Source: UBA7359 sp038142205 (GTDB lineage Bacteria; Pseudomonadota; Gammaproteobacteria; Eutrophobiales; Eutrophobiaceae). Taken from it: a DNA stretch of 64,000 nt. This document shows, one piece after another, positions 46,013 to 54,968 of this stretch. A program made the translations under genes and the position numbers. The notes under the pieces are model-generated. The model saw only the letters and a program-made list of their open reading frames with translations, was not told the origin of the DNA and did not search any database. Numbering within the stretch: position 1 is the first letter of the stretch; the number at the start of each line of letters is the position of its first letter. The stretch spans positions 2,108,001 to 2,172,000 of the forward strand of contig JAYQJO010000001.1 in assembly GCA_038142205.1 (NCBI GenBank). The letters run 5' to 3'.

Positions 46013-47029
46013 GTGGCAACAGTACAAGCTGCTAAACCAATCATTACCCCATTGGATCGATTTGGTCTGACTTTAAGTCTTGCCATTTTGTGTCATGCCT
46101 TAATTATTCTCGGCATTACCTTTCAACAGGAAGATCGCTCACGCGCACGTTTCAATGCGATGGAAATTGTTCTCGTTCAACAAAAGAGCGCTGAACCGGA
46201 AGATGCAAAAATGTTGGCGCAAGCGAACCTCGAAGGCGGCGGCAATATTGAAGAAGAGGCACACCCATCTTCACCCATGCCTGCTCCTTTTCCTGATCAA
46301 AAACCCGAAATCACCATGCCGCAACCGACAGAGCCAGAACCTCCTCAACCCGAGGTCACTGCAACAGCGGAAACTATTGTTGCGGAACCTTCGCCAGTAA
46401 AGAAAGAGTTGGTAGAAACGTTAACGGTTGAAGATGAAAAAGCTGAATTACCGAAAGTTGAGAAAATAGAAACACCCAGTAAAGAGAAGAAAATAGCTGA
46501 AACAACCGATACCAAAACAGAAAAAAAAGTAACAACACCAGAAAAAGTAAAGAAACGTGTTAAAGACACAATTAAAAAACGGAAAACGCCATCCGCGACA
46601 GAATTATTAACCAACAGCTTTAAAATTGCGTCTTTAAGTGCAGAAGTCCGACGTAAAATGCAAGCAAAAGCGGAACGTCCAAAGCGAAAATTTATTTCCG
46701 CCAGTACCAAAGAATATAATTACGCCGCTTATATGGAAGCATGGCGATCAAAAGTAGAACGTGTTGGTAATCTAAATTATCCAGAACAAGCAAAAAAACA
46801 GGGGCTTTCCGGTAGCCTGGTACTGGATGTTGCCTTACGACAGGATGGATCGATTGATGAAATCACGATACGACGTTCATCCGGAGAAAAAATGCTGGAC
46901 GATGCTGCTATCCGTATAGTTGAACTATCCGCACCCTTTGCACCCTTTCCAGAACACATTAAAGCTGAGACCGATATTCTGCACATAATGCGTACATGGC
47001 AGTTTTTAAATAAGAAAGGATTCCGGTAA
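46013..47029 (+). CDS. TonB family energy-transducing protein
   Basis: 338 residues from a GTG start. One N-terminal helix (about 18-36), a Pro/Glu-rich then Lys-rich periplasmic spacer (about 60-200), and a C-terminal TonB domain (NYPEQAKKQGLSGSLVLDV, LRQDGSIDEITIRRSSG, ILHIMRTWQF). It would link proton-motive force through ExbB/ExbD to outer-membrane receptors such as the siderophore receptor at the left end. ExbBD are not adjacent. This gshB-linked tonB is common in the group. Confidence 0.9.
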   Translation: MATVQAAKPIITPLDRFGLTLSLAILCHALIILGITFQQEDRSRARFNAMEIVLVQQKSAEPEDAKMLAQANLEGGGNIEEEAHPSSPMPAPFPDQKPEITMPQPTEPEPPQPEVTATAETIVAEPSPVKKELVETLTVEDEKAELPKVEKIETPSKEKKIAETTDTKTEKKVTTPEKVKKRVKDTIKKRKTPSATELLTNSFKIASLSAEVRRKMQAKAERPKRKFISASTKEYNYAAYMEAWRSKVERVGNLNYPEQAKKQGLSGSLVLDVALRQDGSIDEITIRRSSGEKMLDDAAIRIVELSAPFAPFPEHIKAETDILHIMRTWQFLNKKGFR

Positions 47030-47171
47030 AACAACATTTATCGAACAAGCTTGTGAAAATGCAAATTCCGGCTAATATTTGGGTAGGTGATAAAAATTAC
47101 GAATCACTATGTTTTAATATTTTCTAACAACTTTAAACGTTACCAATTTATACACTAAATTTTTATTAAAT

Positions 47172-47732
47172 ATGGAACAAACCAACCTGACAAATCAATT
47201 TCTTATCTCCATGCCTAGCCTCAAGGATCCAAACTTTGAGAAAACAGTAACGTATATCTGCGCACATAATACTGATGGGGCCATGGGAATCGTAATTAAC
47301 AAACCATTGGAAATTGGTTTAGGTGAAATTTTTGTACAAATGGATATTACTATCGATAACGCTGAAGCAAATAATCAAACCATCTATCAAGGCGGACCGG
47401 TTCAAATCGATCATGGCTTTATACTCCACCAATCTAACAGAGAGTGGGATTCATCCATCATTGTCTCACCTGAAATCAGTGTCACAACATCAAAAGATAT
47501 CCTCGAAGCCATGGCCGAAGGCGAAGGCCCGGAAGAATCATTGGTTGCATTAGGCTATGCCGGCTGGTCTGCCGGGCAACTTGAACAGGAGTTAATGGAT
47601 AATGCCTGGCTTACCGGCCCGGCTGATACTGATATCATCTTCAACACATCATCAGAACAATGCTGGGAAACAGCCGCTCAACATATTGGTGTTGATTTAG
47701 AAAAATTATCCCCTGATATTGGTCACGCGTGA
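47172..47732 (+). CDS. yqgE: YqgE/AlgH family protein
   Basis: 186 residues, one less than E. coli YqgE. NQFLISMPSLKDPNFEKTVTYIC, GAMGIVINKP, YQGGPVQIDHGFILH and ALGYAGWSAGQLEQEL are diagnostic. The function is uncertain: AlgH was once considered a regulator of alginate genes. It overlaps ruvX by 4 bp, the conserved pairing. Confidence 0.95.
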   Translation: MEQTNLTNQFLISMPSLKDPNFEKTVTYICAHNTDGAMGIVINKPLEIGLGEIFVQMDITIDNAEANNQTIYQGGPVQIDHGFILHQSNREWDSSIIVSPEISVTTSKDILEAMAEGEGPEESLVALGYAGWSAGQLEQELMDNAWLTGPADTDIIFNTSSEQCWETAAQHIGVDLEKLSPDIGHA

Positions 47733-48124
47733 GCAACCAGACACTCCTTTGCTTTGATTACGGCATTAAACGAATCGGCACAGCTGTAGGTCAGACAATT
47801 ACATCGACCGCTACCGCGCTCGAAATAATCAAAACGATTAATAACAAACCTGACTGGAACAGCATTACACGCTTAATTAATGAATGGGGGCCGGATCTAC
47901 TCATTATTGGCAAGCCCTATCAACTGGACGGTTCACGTCAGGAAATGACAGATATTGCAGAACGGTTTTCCCGTCAACTTGAAGGTCGTTATCAAATCAA
48001 GGTCGAAATGATTGAAGAACAGCTGTCCTCCTACGAAGCAAGACGTGAATTAAAGTCGACTTATGATCTTGATGCTGTTGCAGCTCGTCTTATTCTTGAA
48101 ACATGGCTCAGTGAAAATACATAA
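47729..48124 (+). CDS. ruvX: Putative pre-16S rRNA nuclease (RuvX/YqgF)
   Basis: 131 residues, RNase H-like fold. CFDYGIKRIGTAVGQ carries the first catalytic Asp, LLIIGKPYQLDGSRQEMT the second motif, and EEQLSSYEARRELK plus LDAVAARLILETWL the last. In E. coli YqgF trims the 5' end of 16S rRNA. The GTG start overlaps the yqgE stop. Confidence 0.95.
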   Translation: MSNQTLLCFDYGIKRIGTAVGQTITSTATALEIIKTINNKPDWNSITRLINEWGPDLLIIGKPYQLDGSRQEMTDIAERFSRQLEGRYQIKVEMIEEQLSSYEARRELKSTYDLDAVAARLILETWLSENT

Positions 48125-48175
48125 CGACAGTTTAACTGTATCGACAAACAGTCAGGAATAGGGAAAACTAGCGTT

Positions 48176-48685
48176 ATGAACAATGAAATAAACATTAATA
48201 AACTGCTTGGTGACATAACAGCAAAAACACAAAGTCATTGTGCAGATAATGGTTATGACAATCCGCTAATGATTGGTATCAAGCGCGGCGGCGCCTGGAT
48301 AGCGAAATGCTTGCATGAATCTCTTGAACTCGGCGATCCATTGGGCGAGTTAAATATCGCCTTTTATCGTGACGATTTCAGCACCGTCGGTTTACACCCG
48401 GAAGTCAGCCCAAGCAATCTACCAAACGATATTAATGACAGACATATCATCCTGGTTGATGATGTTTTATATACCGGCCGGACAATACGCGCTGCTATGA
48501 ATGAGATTTTTGATTACGGTCGGCCTGCCAGTATCAGTCTTGCCGTTTTAATCGATCGCTGTGAGAGAGAATTACCAATTCAAGCCGATATCGTTGGAAA
48601 AACTATTACGCTGGACGAAGGAGAACATGTTAAACTCCTTGGCCCAGAACCCCTGGAACTTTCTTTCACGGGCGACGGAAACTGA
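48176..48685 (+). CDS. pyrR: PyrR bifunctional regulator / uracil phosphoribosyltransferase
   Basis: 169 residues. The PRPP-binding loop VDDVLYTGRTIRAAMNEI and GIKRGGAWIA are clear. In Bacillus PyrR attenuates pyr mRNA with UMP. In gammaproteobacteria it sits beside pyrB and may serve mainly as UPRTase. No attenuator hairpins are visible in the 50 bp upstream. It is followed by pyrB after 5 bp. Confidence 0.95.
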   Translation: MNNEININKLLGDITAKTQSHCADNGYDNPLMIGIKRGGAWIAKCLHESLELGDPLGELNIAFYRDDFSTVGLHPEVSPSNLPNDINDRHIILVDDVLYTGRTIRAAMNEIFDYGRPASISLAVLIDRCERELPIQADIVGKTITLDEGEHVKLLGPEPLELSFTGDGN

Positions 48686-48690
48686 ACTAA

Positions 48691-49668
48691 TTGATGACTG
48701 GCAATAAAATTCAACTCGACAAAAACGGTAACCTAAAGCATTTCCTTTCTATAGAAGGTCTGAGTCAGTCATTACTAGAAAAAATTCTTGATCATGCTGA
48801 ATCCTTTGCCAGTGTTGGCGAAAGACATGTCAAAAAAGTCCCGTTACTGCGTGGTAAAACCATTGCTAACCTGTTTTTCGAACCGAGCACTCGCACTCGT
48901 ACAACATTTGAACTAGCGGCGAAACGACTTTCTGCTGATATCTTAAATCTGAATATCTCAACCTCCGCTACCAGTAATGGCGAATCGCTAAGTGATACCT
49001 TACACACATTAGAAGCAATTCATTGTGATATGTTTGTTGTTCGCCATGCCAACAGCGGCGCGGCACATTACATAGCAACACAGGTTGCACCACACATTAG
49101 TGTTATTAACGCTGGCGATGGGCGACATGCGCACCCGACACAAGCCATGCTGGATATGTTTACCATTCGAAGACATAAAAAAGATTTCACTAAATTAAAG
49201 GTTGCGATAGTTGGTGACATCCTGCATTCAAGAGTCGCACGTTCAGAAATTCATGCTTTGAACACACTTGGTGTTCTGGAAACGCGCGTTATTGCACCAC
49301 AAACCCTAACACCAAAAGGTGTCGAAGAATTAGGCGTGCATGTTTACGACGACATGGATGCTGGCTTGGAAAACGTTGATGTCATCATGATGTTACGTTT
49401 ACAAAAAGAACGTATGCGTGGCGCATTATTACCCAGCGAACAGGAATACTTTCATCGCTACGGCTTGACCAGTGAGCGTGTAGCTTTGGCTAAACCGGAT
49501 GCTATCGTCATGCATCCCGGGCCGATTAACCGAGGTGTTGAAATCGACTCAAGCGTTGCTGATGGCGAACAATCCGTTATTCTGCAACAGGTAAGCCATG
49601 GTATCGCCGTGCGTATGGCCGTAATGACAATGACAATGAGCCGTGATGATATTGGAGATGAAACTTAA
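48691..49668 (+). CDS. pyrB: Aspartate carbamoyltransferase catalytic chain
   Basis: 325 residues. The carbamoyl-phosphate loop EPSTRTRTTFELAAKRL, the loop SATSNGESLSDTLHTLEA, DGRHAHPTQAMLDMF and MHPGPINRGVEI are all conserved. It has the longer N-terminus of class A ATCases that associate with a DHOase-like subunit instead of PyrI. It overlaps the following pyrC' by one base, which agrees with a joint complex. Confidence 0.97.
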   Translation: MMTGNKIQLDKNGNLKHFLSIEGLSQSLLEKILDHAESFASVGERHVKKVPLLRGKTIANLFFEPSTRTRTTFELAAKRLSADILNLNISTSATSNGESLSDTLHTLEAIHCDMFVVRHANSGAAHYIATQVAPHISVINAGDGRHAHPTQAMLDMFTIRRHKKDFTKLKVAIVGDILHSRVARSEIHALNTLGVLETRVIAPQTLTPKGVEELGVHVYDDMDAGLENVDVIMMLRLQKERMRGALLPSEQEYFHRYGLTSERVALAKPDAIVMHPGPINRGVEIDSSVADGEQSVILQQVSHGIAVRMAVMTMTMSRDDIGDET

Positions 49669-50954
49669 TGCGCATCCATATTAAAAACGGCAATTTGATT
49701 GATCCGGCGAACAAGCTTGATGCGAAACAGGACTTATACATTGCTGACGGTATTATTGCTGGTATTAATAAAAAACCAGATGGTTTTAAAAGTGATCTGG
49801 AAATCAACGCAAAGAATAAACTGGTGTTACCGGGTTTGGTTGATATTTGTGCTCGATTCCGTGAACCAGGTTTTGAACATAAAGGTACATATCAATCTGA
49901 GAGCCTTGCAGCAACCAGTAGTGGAGTTACATCCGTATGCTGCCCGCCAGATACCGATCCGGTAGTCGATACGACTGCCGTTGTTGAATTTATTATTCAA
50001 CGTTCCAAAGAATCTGGGCGTACCAAGATTTATCCTTTAGCCGCATTAACGCACGGTTTGAAAAGCCAACAACTGGCAGAAATGGAATTGTTAAAAGAAG
50101 CCGGCTGTGTAGGTGTCAGCAACGCATTAATGCCAATGGATAATGCCGAAATATTAAGACGCGCATTTGAATATGCACACAGTTGCAACTTAACTGTTTT
50201 TCTATACGCAGAAGATAATAACTTAAAGAATAATGGCACAGCGCATGAAGGTGCAATTAGTACGCGTCTTGGCTTGCCAACCATCCCGGAAAGTGCTGAA
50301 ACAGTAGCAATTAGCAGAGCATTAATTTTGGTTGAACAAACTGGAGCACATGTTCATTTTTGCAGAGTCTCCTCTGCACGCGGTGTCAGTTTAATCAAGG
50401 CGGCACAAGAACAAGGCTTGCCTGTAACGGCAGATGTAGCAATCTGTCATCTTCATCTAACTGACATGGATATTGCCGGCTACAATAGTAATTGTCATTT
50501 ACGCCCACCATTACGCAGTGAACGCGATCGCACAGGATTAATAGAAGGTATTAATAACGGAACGATTACCGCCATATGTTCAGATCATCAGCCTCATGAT
50601 ATTGATGCGAAATCAGCACCTTTTAGCTTAACGGAAGCCGGCGCATCAACCATCGAACACTTATTACCATTAACAATGCATCTTGTTAATCGTAATGAAC
50701 TAAAATTGGAGCAGGCCATTGCTTTATTAACCTCACAGCCTGCAAACATTGCCGGTATAGACAAAGGCACATTAGCCATTGGTAAAGATGCAGACATTTG
50801 CATTTTTGATAATGAAGCAAGCACAAGTGTTAGCAGTAAAAATATGCTCAGCGCCGGAAAAAATACCCCCTTTAATAACTGGGAACTGCAAGGTGCAGTA
50901 ACGCATACCTTTCTTAATGGTAAGGTTGTTTTTGATAGAAGAGAATTGGTTTAG
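49668..50954 (+). CDS. pyrC': Non-catalytic dihydroorotase-like subunit PyrC'
   Basis: 428 residues with the full amidohydrolase fold of type I dihydroorotase, but the first metal motif is lost. The family reads D-x-H-x-H-L-REPG; here it is D59-I-C61-A-R63-F-REPG, so both zinc histidines are replaced. Other parts (SSARGVSLI, CSDHQPHD, GKDADICIFD) are retained. In Pseudomonas such an inactive PyrC' is a structural partner of PyrB in a dodecamer, and an active PyrC is encoded elsewhere. The one-base overlap with pyrB fits that role. Confidence 0.93.
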   Translation: MRIHIKNGNLIDPANKLDAKQDLYIADGIIAGINKKPDGFKSDLEINAKNKLVLPGLVDICARFREPGFEHKGTYQSESLAATSSGVTSVCCPPDTDPVVDTTAVVEFIIQRSKESGRTKIYPLAALTHGLKSQQLAEMELLKEAGCVGVSNALMPMDNAEILRRAFEYAHSCNLTVFLYAEDNNLKNNGTAHEGAISTRLGLPTIPESAETVAISRALILVEQTGAHVHFCRVSSARGVSLIKAAQEQGLPVTADVAICHLHLTDMDIAGYNSNCHLRPPLRSERDRTGLIEGINNGTITAICSDHQPHDIDAKSAPFSLTEAGASTIEHLLPLTMHLVNRNELKLEQAIALLTSQPANIAGIDKGTLAIGKDADICIFDNEASTSVSSKNMLSAGKNTPFNNWELQGAVTHTFLNGKVVFDRRELV

Positions 50955-51002
50955 ATTACCTCCATATAGAAATTATTATTAATCGCAGTTTAAGGATTGT
51001 AC

Positions 51003-51890
51003 ATGGCTCATCCCGCAACACGAAACACACTCTATGTAGAACAGGCAACGCTGTTATCACAAGATGCTTATGCAGAGGGTCAATACCATATCCGTTTACA
51101 AGCACCGGAAACAGCAGCGCATGCAAAGCCTGGGCATTTTATTCATATGCAATGTGATCCTTCTTTAGCGATGCGCCGTCCTATGTCAATCATGCGCAGT
51201 AATGCAAAAGATAAAACCATTGATGTGTTATATAAAGTTCATGGGCAGGGGACCGATCTATTATCAAAACGTCAGGTCGGTGATCAAATTGATCTGATTG
51301 GCCCCATAGGCCAATCATTTAAAATGGAAGCTTATAAAAAACGTCCTTTATTAATTGGTGGCGGTGTTGGCATCCCGCCCATGGTATTTCTCGCCGAGCA
51401 TATAAAAAATACCAATAAAGATTTAAATCCGTTAGTCATTATGGGATCAGAAATTCCATTTCCATTTAAAAGCAAACCATCACAAATCATTCTGAAGGAA
51501 ATGCCCTCTGATGTTATTGCCTGTATGCCGTTGCTGGAAGACTGGGGCATACCTTCGCGTTTAACCAGTTTACAGGATTACCCTGGCTGTTTTAATGGCT
51601 ACGTTACCGATCTGACTCGTCACTGGTTAGATAACCTTGATGAAGTTGAACGAAACGAAGTTGAAATATTTACCTGTGGCCCAACACCGATGTTAAAAGC
51701 TGTAGCGCAACTTGCGAAAGAATACGACCTACCTTGTCAGGTTTCACTGGAAGAATATATGGCATGTGCGGTCGGTGGTTGTGCTGGTTGTACAGTACTA
51801 ATTGAAACAGAAAACGGTCAGGCTATGAAACGCGTTTGTGTCGATGGCCCTGTGTTTGAAGCAAAAACGGTTGTTCAATTCCGAAGTTGA
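51003..51890 (+). CDS. PyrK-like dihydroorotate dehydrogenase electron-transfer subunit
   Basis: 295 residues. FAD-binding front (AMRRPMSIMRSN), NAD part (RPLLIGGGVGIPPMVFLAEH) and a C-terminal [2Fe-2S] cluster motif (EYMACAVGGCAGCTVLI, then KRVCVDGPVF) match PyrK. PyrK normally serves class 1B PyrD, not present here; many gammaproteobacteria keep this gene near pyrC' with an unclear partner. The ATG at 51003 has AAGGA six bases upstream; a TTG two codons earlier was rejected. Confidence 0.88.
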   Translation: MAHPATRNTLYVEQATLLSQDAYAEGQYHIRLQAPETAAHAKPGHFIHMQCDPSLAMRRPMSIMRSNAKDKTIDVLYKVHGQGTDLLSKRQVGDQIDLIGPIGQSFKMEAYKKRPLLIGGGVGIPPMVFLAEHIKNTNKDLNPLVIMGSEIPFPFKSKPSQIILKEMPSDVIACMPLLEDWGIPSRLTSLQDYPGCFNGYVTDLTRHWLDNLDEVERNEVEIFTCGPTPMLKAVAQLAKEYDLPCQVSLEEYMACAVGGCAGCTVLIETENGQAMKRVCVDGPVFEAKTVVQFRS

Positions 51891-52555
51891 TGCCGAATAA
51901 ATCAAGCATCGTCACGAGTAATCAGCTTGGAACACATGATGATCTTGAAAACAAACTAAAGAAACACCTTACAAACCCATTCAGAAAACCCTACCGACCA
52001 TTCAGCGCTGATATCTTTTATAAAGCGAATGAAATTATAAACAATATAAACCTACCTATTATACTTGATTCAGGTTGTGGCACCGGTGAGAGCAGTCTTA
52101 TTTTATCAAAACAATATACAGATGCTTTAGTAGTGGGCATTGATAAGTCAGAAAAACGCCTGGAAAAATTTATTACCAATGAAAACTTTTTTGATAAAGA
52201 TAATTTAATTCTTATAAGAGCTGATGTAATCGACATCTGGCGGATGATTAAGCAATCTAACTGGAATATAAAAAAACATTATTTACTTTACCCAAACCCA
52301 TGGCCTAAAAAAGATCAACTCAAGCGTCGCTGGCACGGCCATCCTGTATTTCCCGAAATGTTGACTCTCTGTAATAATATTGAATTAAGAACTAACTGGC
52401 AGATCTATGCGGAAGAATTTAGATTTGCATTAGAACTAGTTACCAAAAAAACAGCTTCAATTGAAACAATTGAAGCTGAACAATTTATTAGCCCATTTGA
52501 AAAAAAATATTATGAAAGTGGGCATGAATTATATCGGGTGACGTCTAAGTCATAA
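51890..52555 (+). CDS. TrmB family SAM-dependent methyltransferase
   Basis: 221 residues. The SAM-binding motif LDSGCGTGESSLILSK and the TrmB signature YPNPWPKKDQLKRRWHGHP are present, which in TrmB is the tRNA m7G46 catalytic region. This shorter gammaproteobacterial subgroup differs from canonical TrmB, so the substrate is likely a tRNA guanine but not certain. The ATG overlaps the stop of the PyrK-like gene (TGATG). Confidence 0.88.
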   Translation: MPNKSSIVTSNQLGTHDDLENKLKKHLTNPFRKPYRPFSADIFYKANEIINNINLPIILDSGCGTGESSLILSKQYTDALVVGIDKSEKRLEKFITNENFFDKDNLILIRADVIDIWRMIKQSNWNIKKHYLLYPNPWPKKDQLKRRWHGHPVFPEMLTLCNNIELRTNWQIYAEEFRFALELVTKKTASIETIEAEQFISPFEKKYYESGHELYRVTSKS

Positions 52556-52571
52556 CAAGGAAATTAAAAAC

Positions 52572-53300
52572 TTATATCCAGTTAATAGTTTCAATATGCG
52601 AACATAATTGACTGACTGTCTTAAACTTCTTAAAAATTAAGCTTGCTTTTAGTCCGCAACATATTTTTTTTATAATGTCCGGGTGTTTTACGTAGTGTCT
52701 TGCTCCACCTAACACTTCATGAAACACATGTATAATGGATAATAAATCTTCTTTTTTATTATCTCTTTTAGATTGATTAATGTTAAACAGATCAACAAAT
52801 TTTAAATCTATATTTATACCATGCTTACAAATAATAATATTATCAGTATGAAGATCACCGTGATATTCATTAGCTTTATGAATAGACTCAACGCCTTTAG
52901 CTAAAGCATATAAAAACCGTAAAGCCTCATGAGGCATCAATCGTTTACCGTATAATGAATTTACATAATCAGATAATAATGGTCCTTCTATATATTCTGA
53001 TATCAAGACAGTTGTTGGTATTTTTTTAAAAATTATTTTTTCCTGAGTATGATAATGAATTAATATTGAACAGTCTTTGAGTTTATGTAATTTCTCTGCA
53101 TGATATCTAGCTGTTTTATCATTTGGATTTCTGTGTGGATAGAAAAGTTTTGCAGCTCTTTCTATTCCTGTAAATAACTCTCTTACTTTATAAACTTCTC
53201 CCTCCCAGCCATACCCTAAAAGCTGGATCACTTCATATTTGTTCGAAATAATTCGTCCTTTATTTAATGAAAAAGAAAAATTTGAAGCAGTGATTCCCAT
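52572..53300 (-). CDS. Small serine/threonine protein kinase-like protein
   Basis: 242 residues. A minimal eukaryotic-like kinase fold: glycine loop GYGWEG (30-34 region), Lys51 in AAKLFYP, hinge ISEYIEG, catalytic loop H147-G-D-L-H-T-D-N154 and metal-binding Asp170 in VDLF. All catalytic residues are present, but the C-lobe is short and no sensor or membrane segment is attached. The HGDLHxxN form of the loop is shared with aminoglycoside-type and bacterial kinases. It is divergent from the RimB-RimK fusion (120 bp apart), suggesting a functional link. The target is unknown. Confidence 0.82.
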   Translation of the reverse strand: MGITASNFSFSLNKGRIISNKYEVIQLLGYGWEGEVYKVRELFTGIERAAKLFYPHRNPNDKTARYHAEKLHKLKDCSILIHYHTQEKIIFKKIPTTVLISEYIEGPLLSDYVNSLYGKRLMPHEALRFLYALAKGVESIHKANEYHGDLHTDNIIICKHGINIDLKFVDLFNINQSKRDNKKEDLLSIIHVFHEVLGGARHYVKHPDIIKKICCGLKASLIFKKFKTVSQLCSHIETINWI

Positions 53301-53420
53301 ATTTATAAACTAGTTTAAACTTTATTAAAAACATTATAATTACACTAAAATAAAATAAGTTATACTGAATTTTTAGCTTTAAAAAAACAAATAAATAAAC
53401 GATGCGCACAGAACAGTCAA

Positions 53421-54815
53421 ATGAATAATTCCGAGAAAATAATAATAGGCAGTGAGGAATGGTGTGCTTTTCCTGATTTAGGTATAAGCGCTATAAAAGC
53501 ACGTGTCGATTCCGGGGCAAAAACATCTTCGATCCATGCATTTAATATTCACAGGTTTAGACGCGATGGAGAATCATGGGTTAGTTTTGAAGTTCACCCA
53601 TTGCAAAATAATCGTCGTGTTGTAATTCGTTGTGAAAAACCAATTGTTGACAAAAGAGTTGTAAAAAGCTCCAGCGGAATATCTGAAACAAGATATGTTA
53701 TAAATGCAATGATTAAAGTCGGAGATGAAACTTGGAAAGTCGAGCTCACTCTCGCTAATCGCGATTCAATGGGTTATAGGATGCTACTTGGTCGCGAAGC
53801 AATGAGTGGCCGAATGTTGGTTGATCCGTCTCTCAGCTTTTGTTTAGGTGAAGTAACAGAAAAACAGATAAATCAGTATTACGGTAAGAAGGAACAACAA
53901 AAAAGCGGCTTAAAGATAGCTCTACTGGCTAGCGATCAAGAGCTTTATAGTAATCAAAGAATTTTAGAAGCCGGAGAAGAACGCGGGCATGAAATGGTGT
54001 TCCTTAACATTAAACAATGTTATATGAAGCTAGATGCGATTGATCCTGAAGCACATTATCGTGGTGGTAAAGTGTTAGGTGATCTTGATGTGGTTATTCC
54101 AAGAATAAGACCGAGTGTGACATTTTATGGGTGTGCGTTGGCGAGACAGTTTGAAAGTATGAGGGTTTATACTGTTAACTCGTCAAGCTCTATATCCCAA
54201 TCGAGAGATAAGCTTTTTTCATTACAACTAATGCTAAAAAACGGTATTAACATACCGACAACCGGTTTTGCTAATTCACCAATGGATACTAACGATTTAA
54301 TTGAAATGGTTGGTGGTGCTCCTTTAATCGTAAAACTTTTAGAAGGTACGCAAGGACGAGGTGTTGTCTTAGCTGAAACCAAGAAAGCGGCGGAAAGTGT
54401 TATCAATGCTTTTAAAGCATTAAGAGCAAATCTGTTAGTGCAGGAGTTTGTAAAGGAAGCCGACGGTAAGGACTTAAGATGTTTTGTTATAGATGGGAAA
54501 GTCGTTGCTTCAATTCAAAGAGAAGCAGCACCGGGTGAATTTAGAGCGAATGTACATCAGGGTGGTACAGCTTCTATCGTTAAAATAACACCAGAAGAAA
54601 GAGCCATGGCGTTAAAAGCAGCAAAAACTCTCGGTTTAAAAATAGCTGGCGTCGATATTATTCGTTCCAAGAATGGTCCGTTATTACTTGAAGTAAATTC
54701 TTCTCCCGGTCTGGAAGGTATTGAATCTGCAACAGGCAAAGATATTGCAGGAATGATTATTTCACATATTGAAAAGAAAGTTGGTTGGAAACGCGAATTA
54801 AGTATTATTTCCTGA
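53421..54815 (+). CDS. RimB-RimK fusion: retropepsin-like protease plus ATP-grasp ligase
   Basis: 464 residues. Residues 1-150 are the RimK-linked ATP-dependent zinc protease/RimB domain with aspartic-protease-like motif VDSGAKTSSIHA (Asp30). Residues about 160-460 are a RimK ATP-grasp domain (VVIPRIRPSVTFYG, IVKLLEGTQGRGVVL, VDIIRSKNGPLLLEVNSSPG). RimK adds glutamates to the C-terminus of ribosomal protein S6, and RimB trims them; in Pseudomonas they are separate genes. Here writer and eraser are in one chain. E. coli RimK is about 300 residues, so the ligase half is complete. Confidence 0.92.
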   Translation: MNNSEKIIIGSEEWCAFPDLGISAIKARVDSGAKTSSIHAFNIHRFRRDGESWVSFEVHPLQNNRRVVIRCEKPIVDKRVVKSSSGISETRYVINAMIKVGDETWKVELTLANRDSMGYRMLLGREAMSGRMLVDPSLSFCLGEVTEKQINQYYGKKEQQKSGLKIALLASDQELYSNQRILEAGEERGHEMVFLNIKQCYMKLDAIDPEAHYRGGKVLGDLDVVIPRIRPSVTFYGCALARQFESMRVYTVNSSSSISQSRDKLFSLQLMLKNGINIPTTGFANSPMDTNDLIEMVGGAPLIVKLLEGTQGRGVVLAETKKAAESVINAFKALRANLLVQEFVKEADGKDLRCFVIDGKVVASIQREAAPGEFRANVHQGGTASIVKITPEERAMALKAAKTLGLKIAGVDIIRSKNGPLLLEVNSSPGLEGIESATGKDIAGMIISHIEKKVGWKRELSIIS

Positions 54816-54929
54816 ATTTTATGTTTATCTTTAAGATTAATATCTTTGATGAATATCATGCTCATGGCGTAAGAAACCTGCTTACTAATCCAGGCCTTCT
54901 TTCTAAAATTGAATAAAACCCGACTACTT

Positions 54930-54962
54930 ATCTCAGTGGTATAAAATCAATACCGCTGAGAT
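54930..54962. repeat. Strong inverted repeat between the rim fusion and ilvA
   Basis: ATCTCAGTGGTAT (54930-54942) and ATACCGCTGAGAT (54950-54962) form a 13-bp stem with one G-U pair and a 7-base loop. The two genes converge here. A T run is missing on both sides, so it may block read-through poorly or protect the 3' ends of both mRNAs. Confidence 0.6.
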
Positions 54963-54968
54963 GACGGT

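Noticed and set aside
48125..48175. PyrR-responsive attenuator
   Set aside because: The 51-bp leader has no terminator/antiterminator pair or PyrR-binding loop that can be recognised.
54930..54962. Rho-independent terminator between the rim fusion and ilvA
   Set aside because: The stem is strong but no T run follows on either strand, so it is listed only as an inverted repeat.
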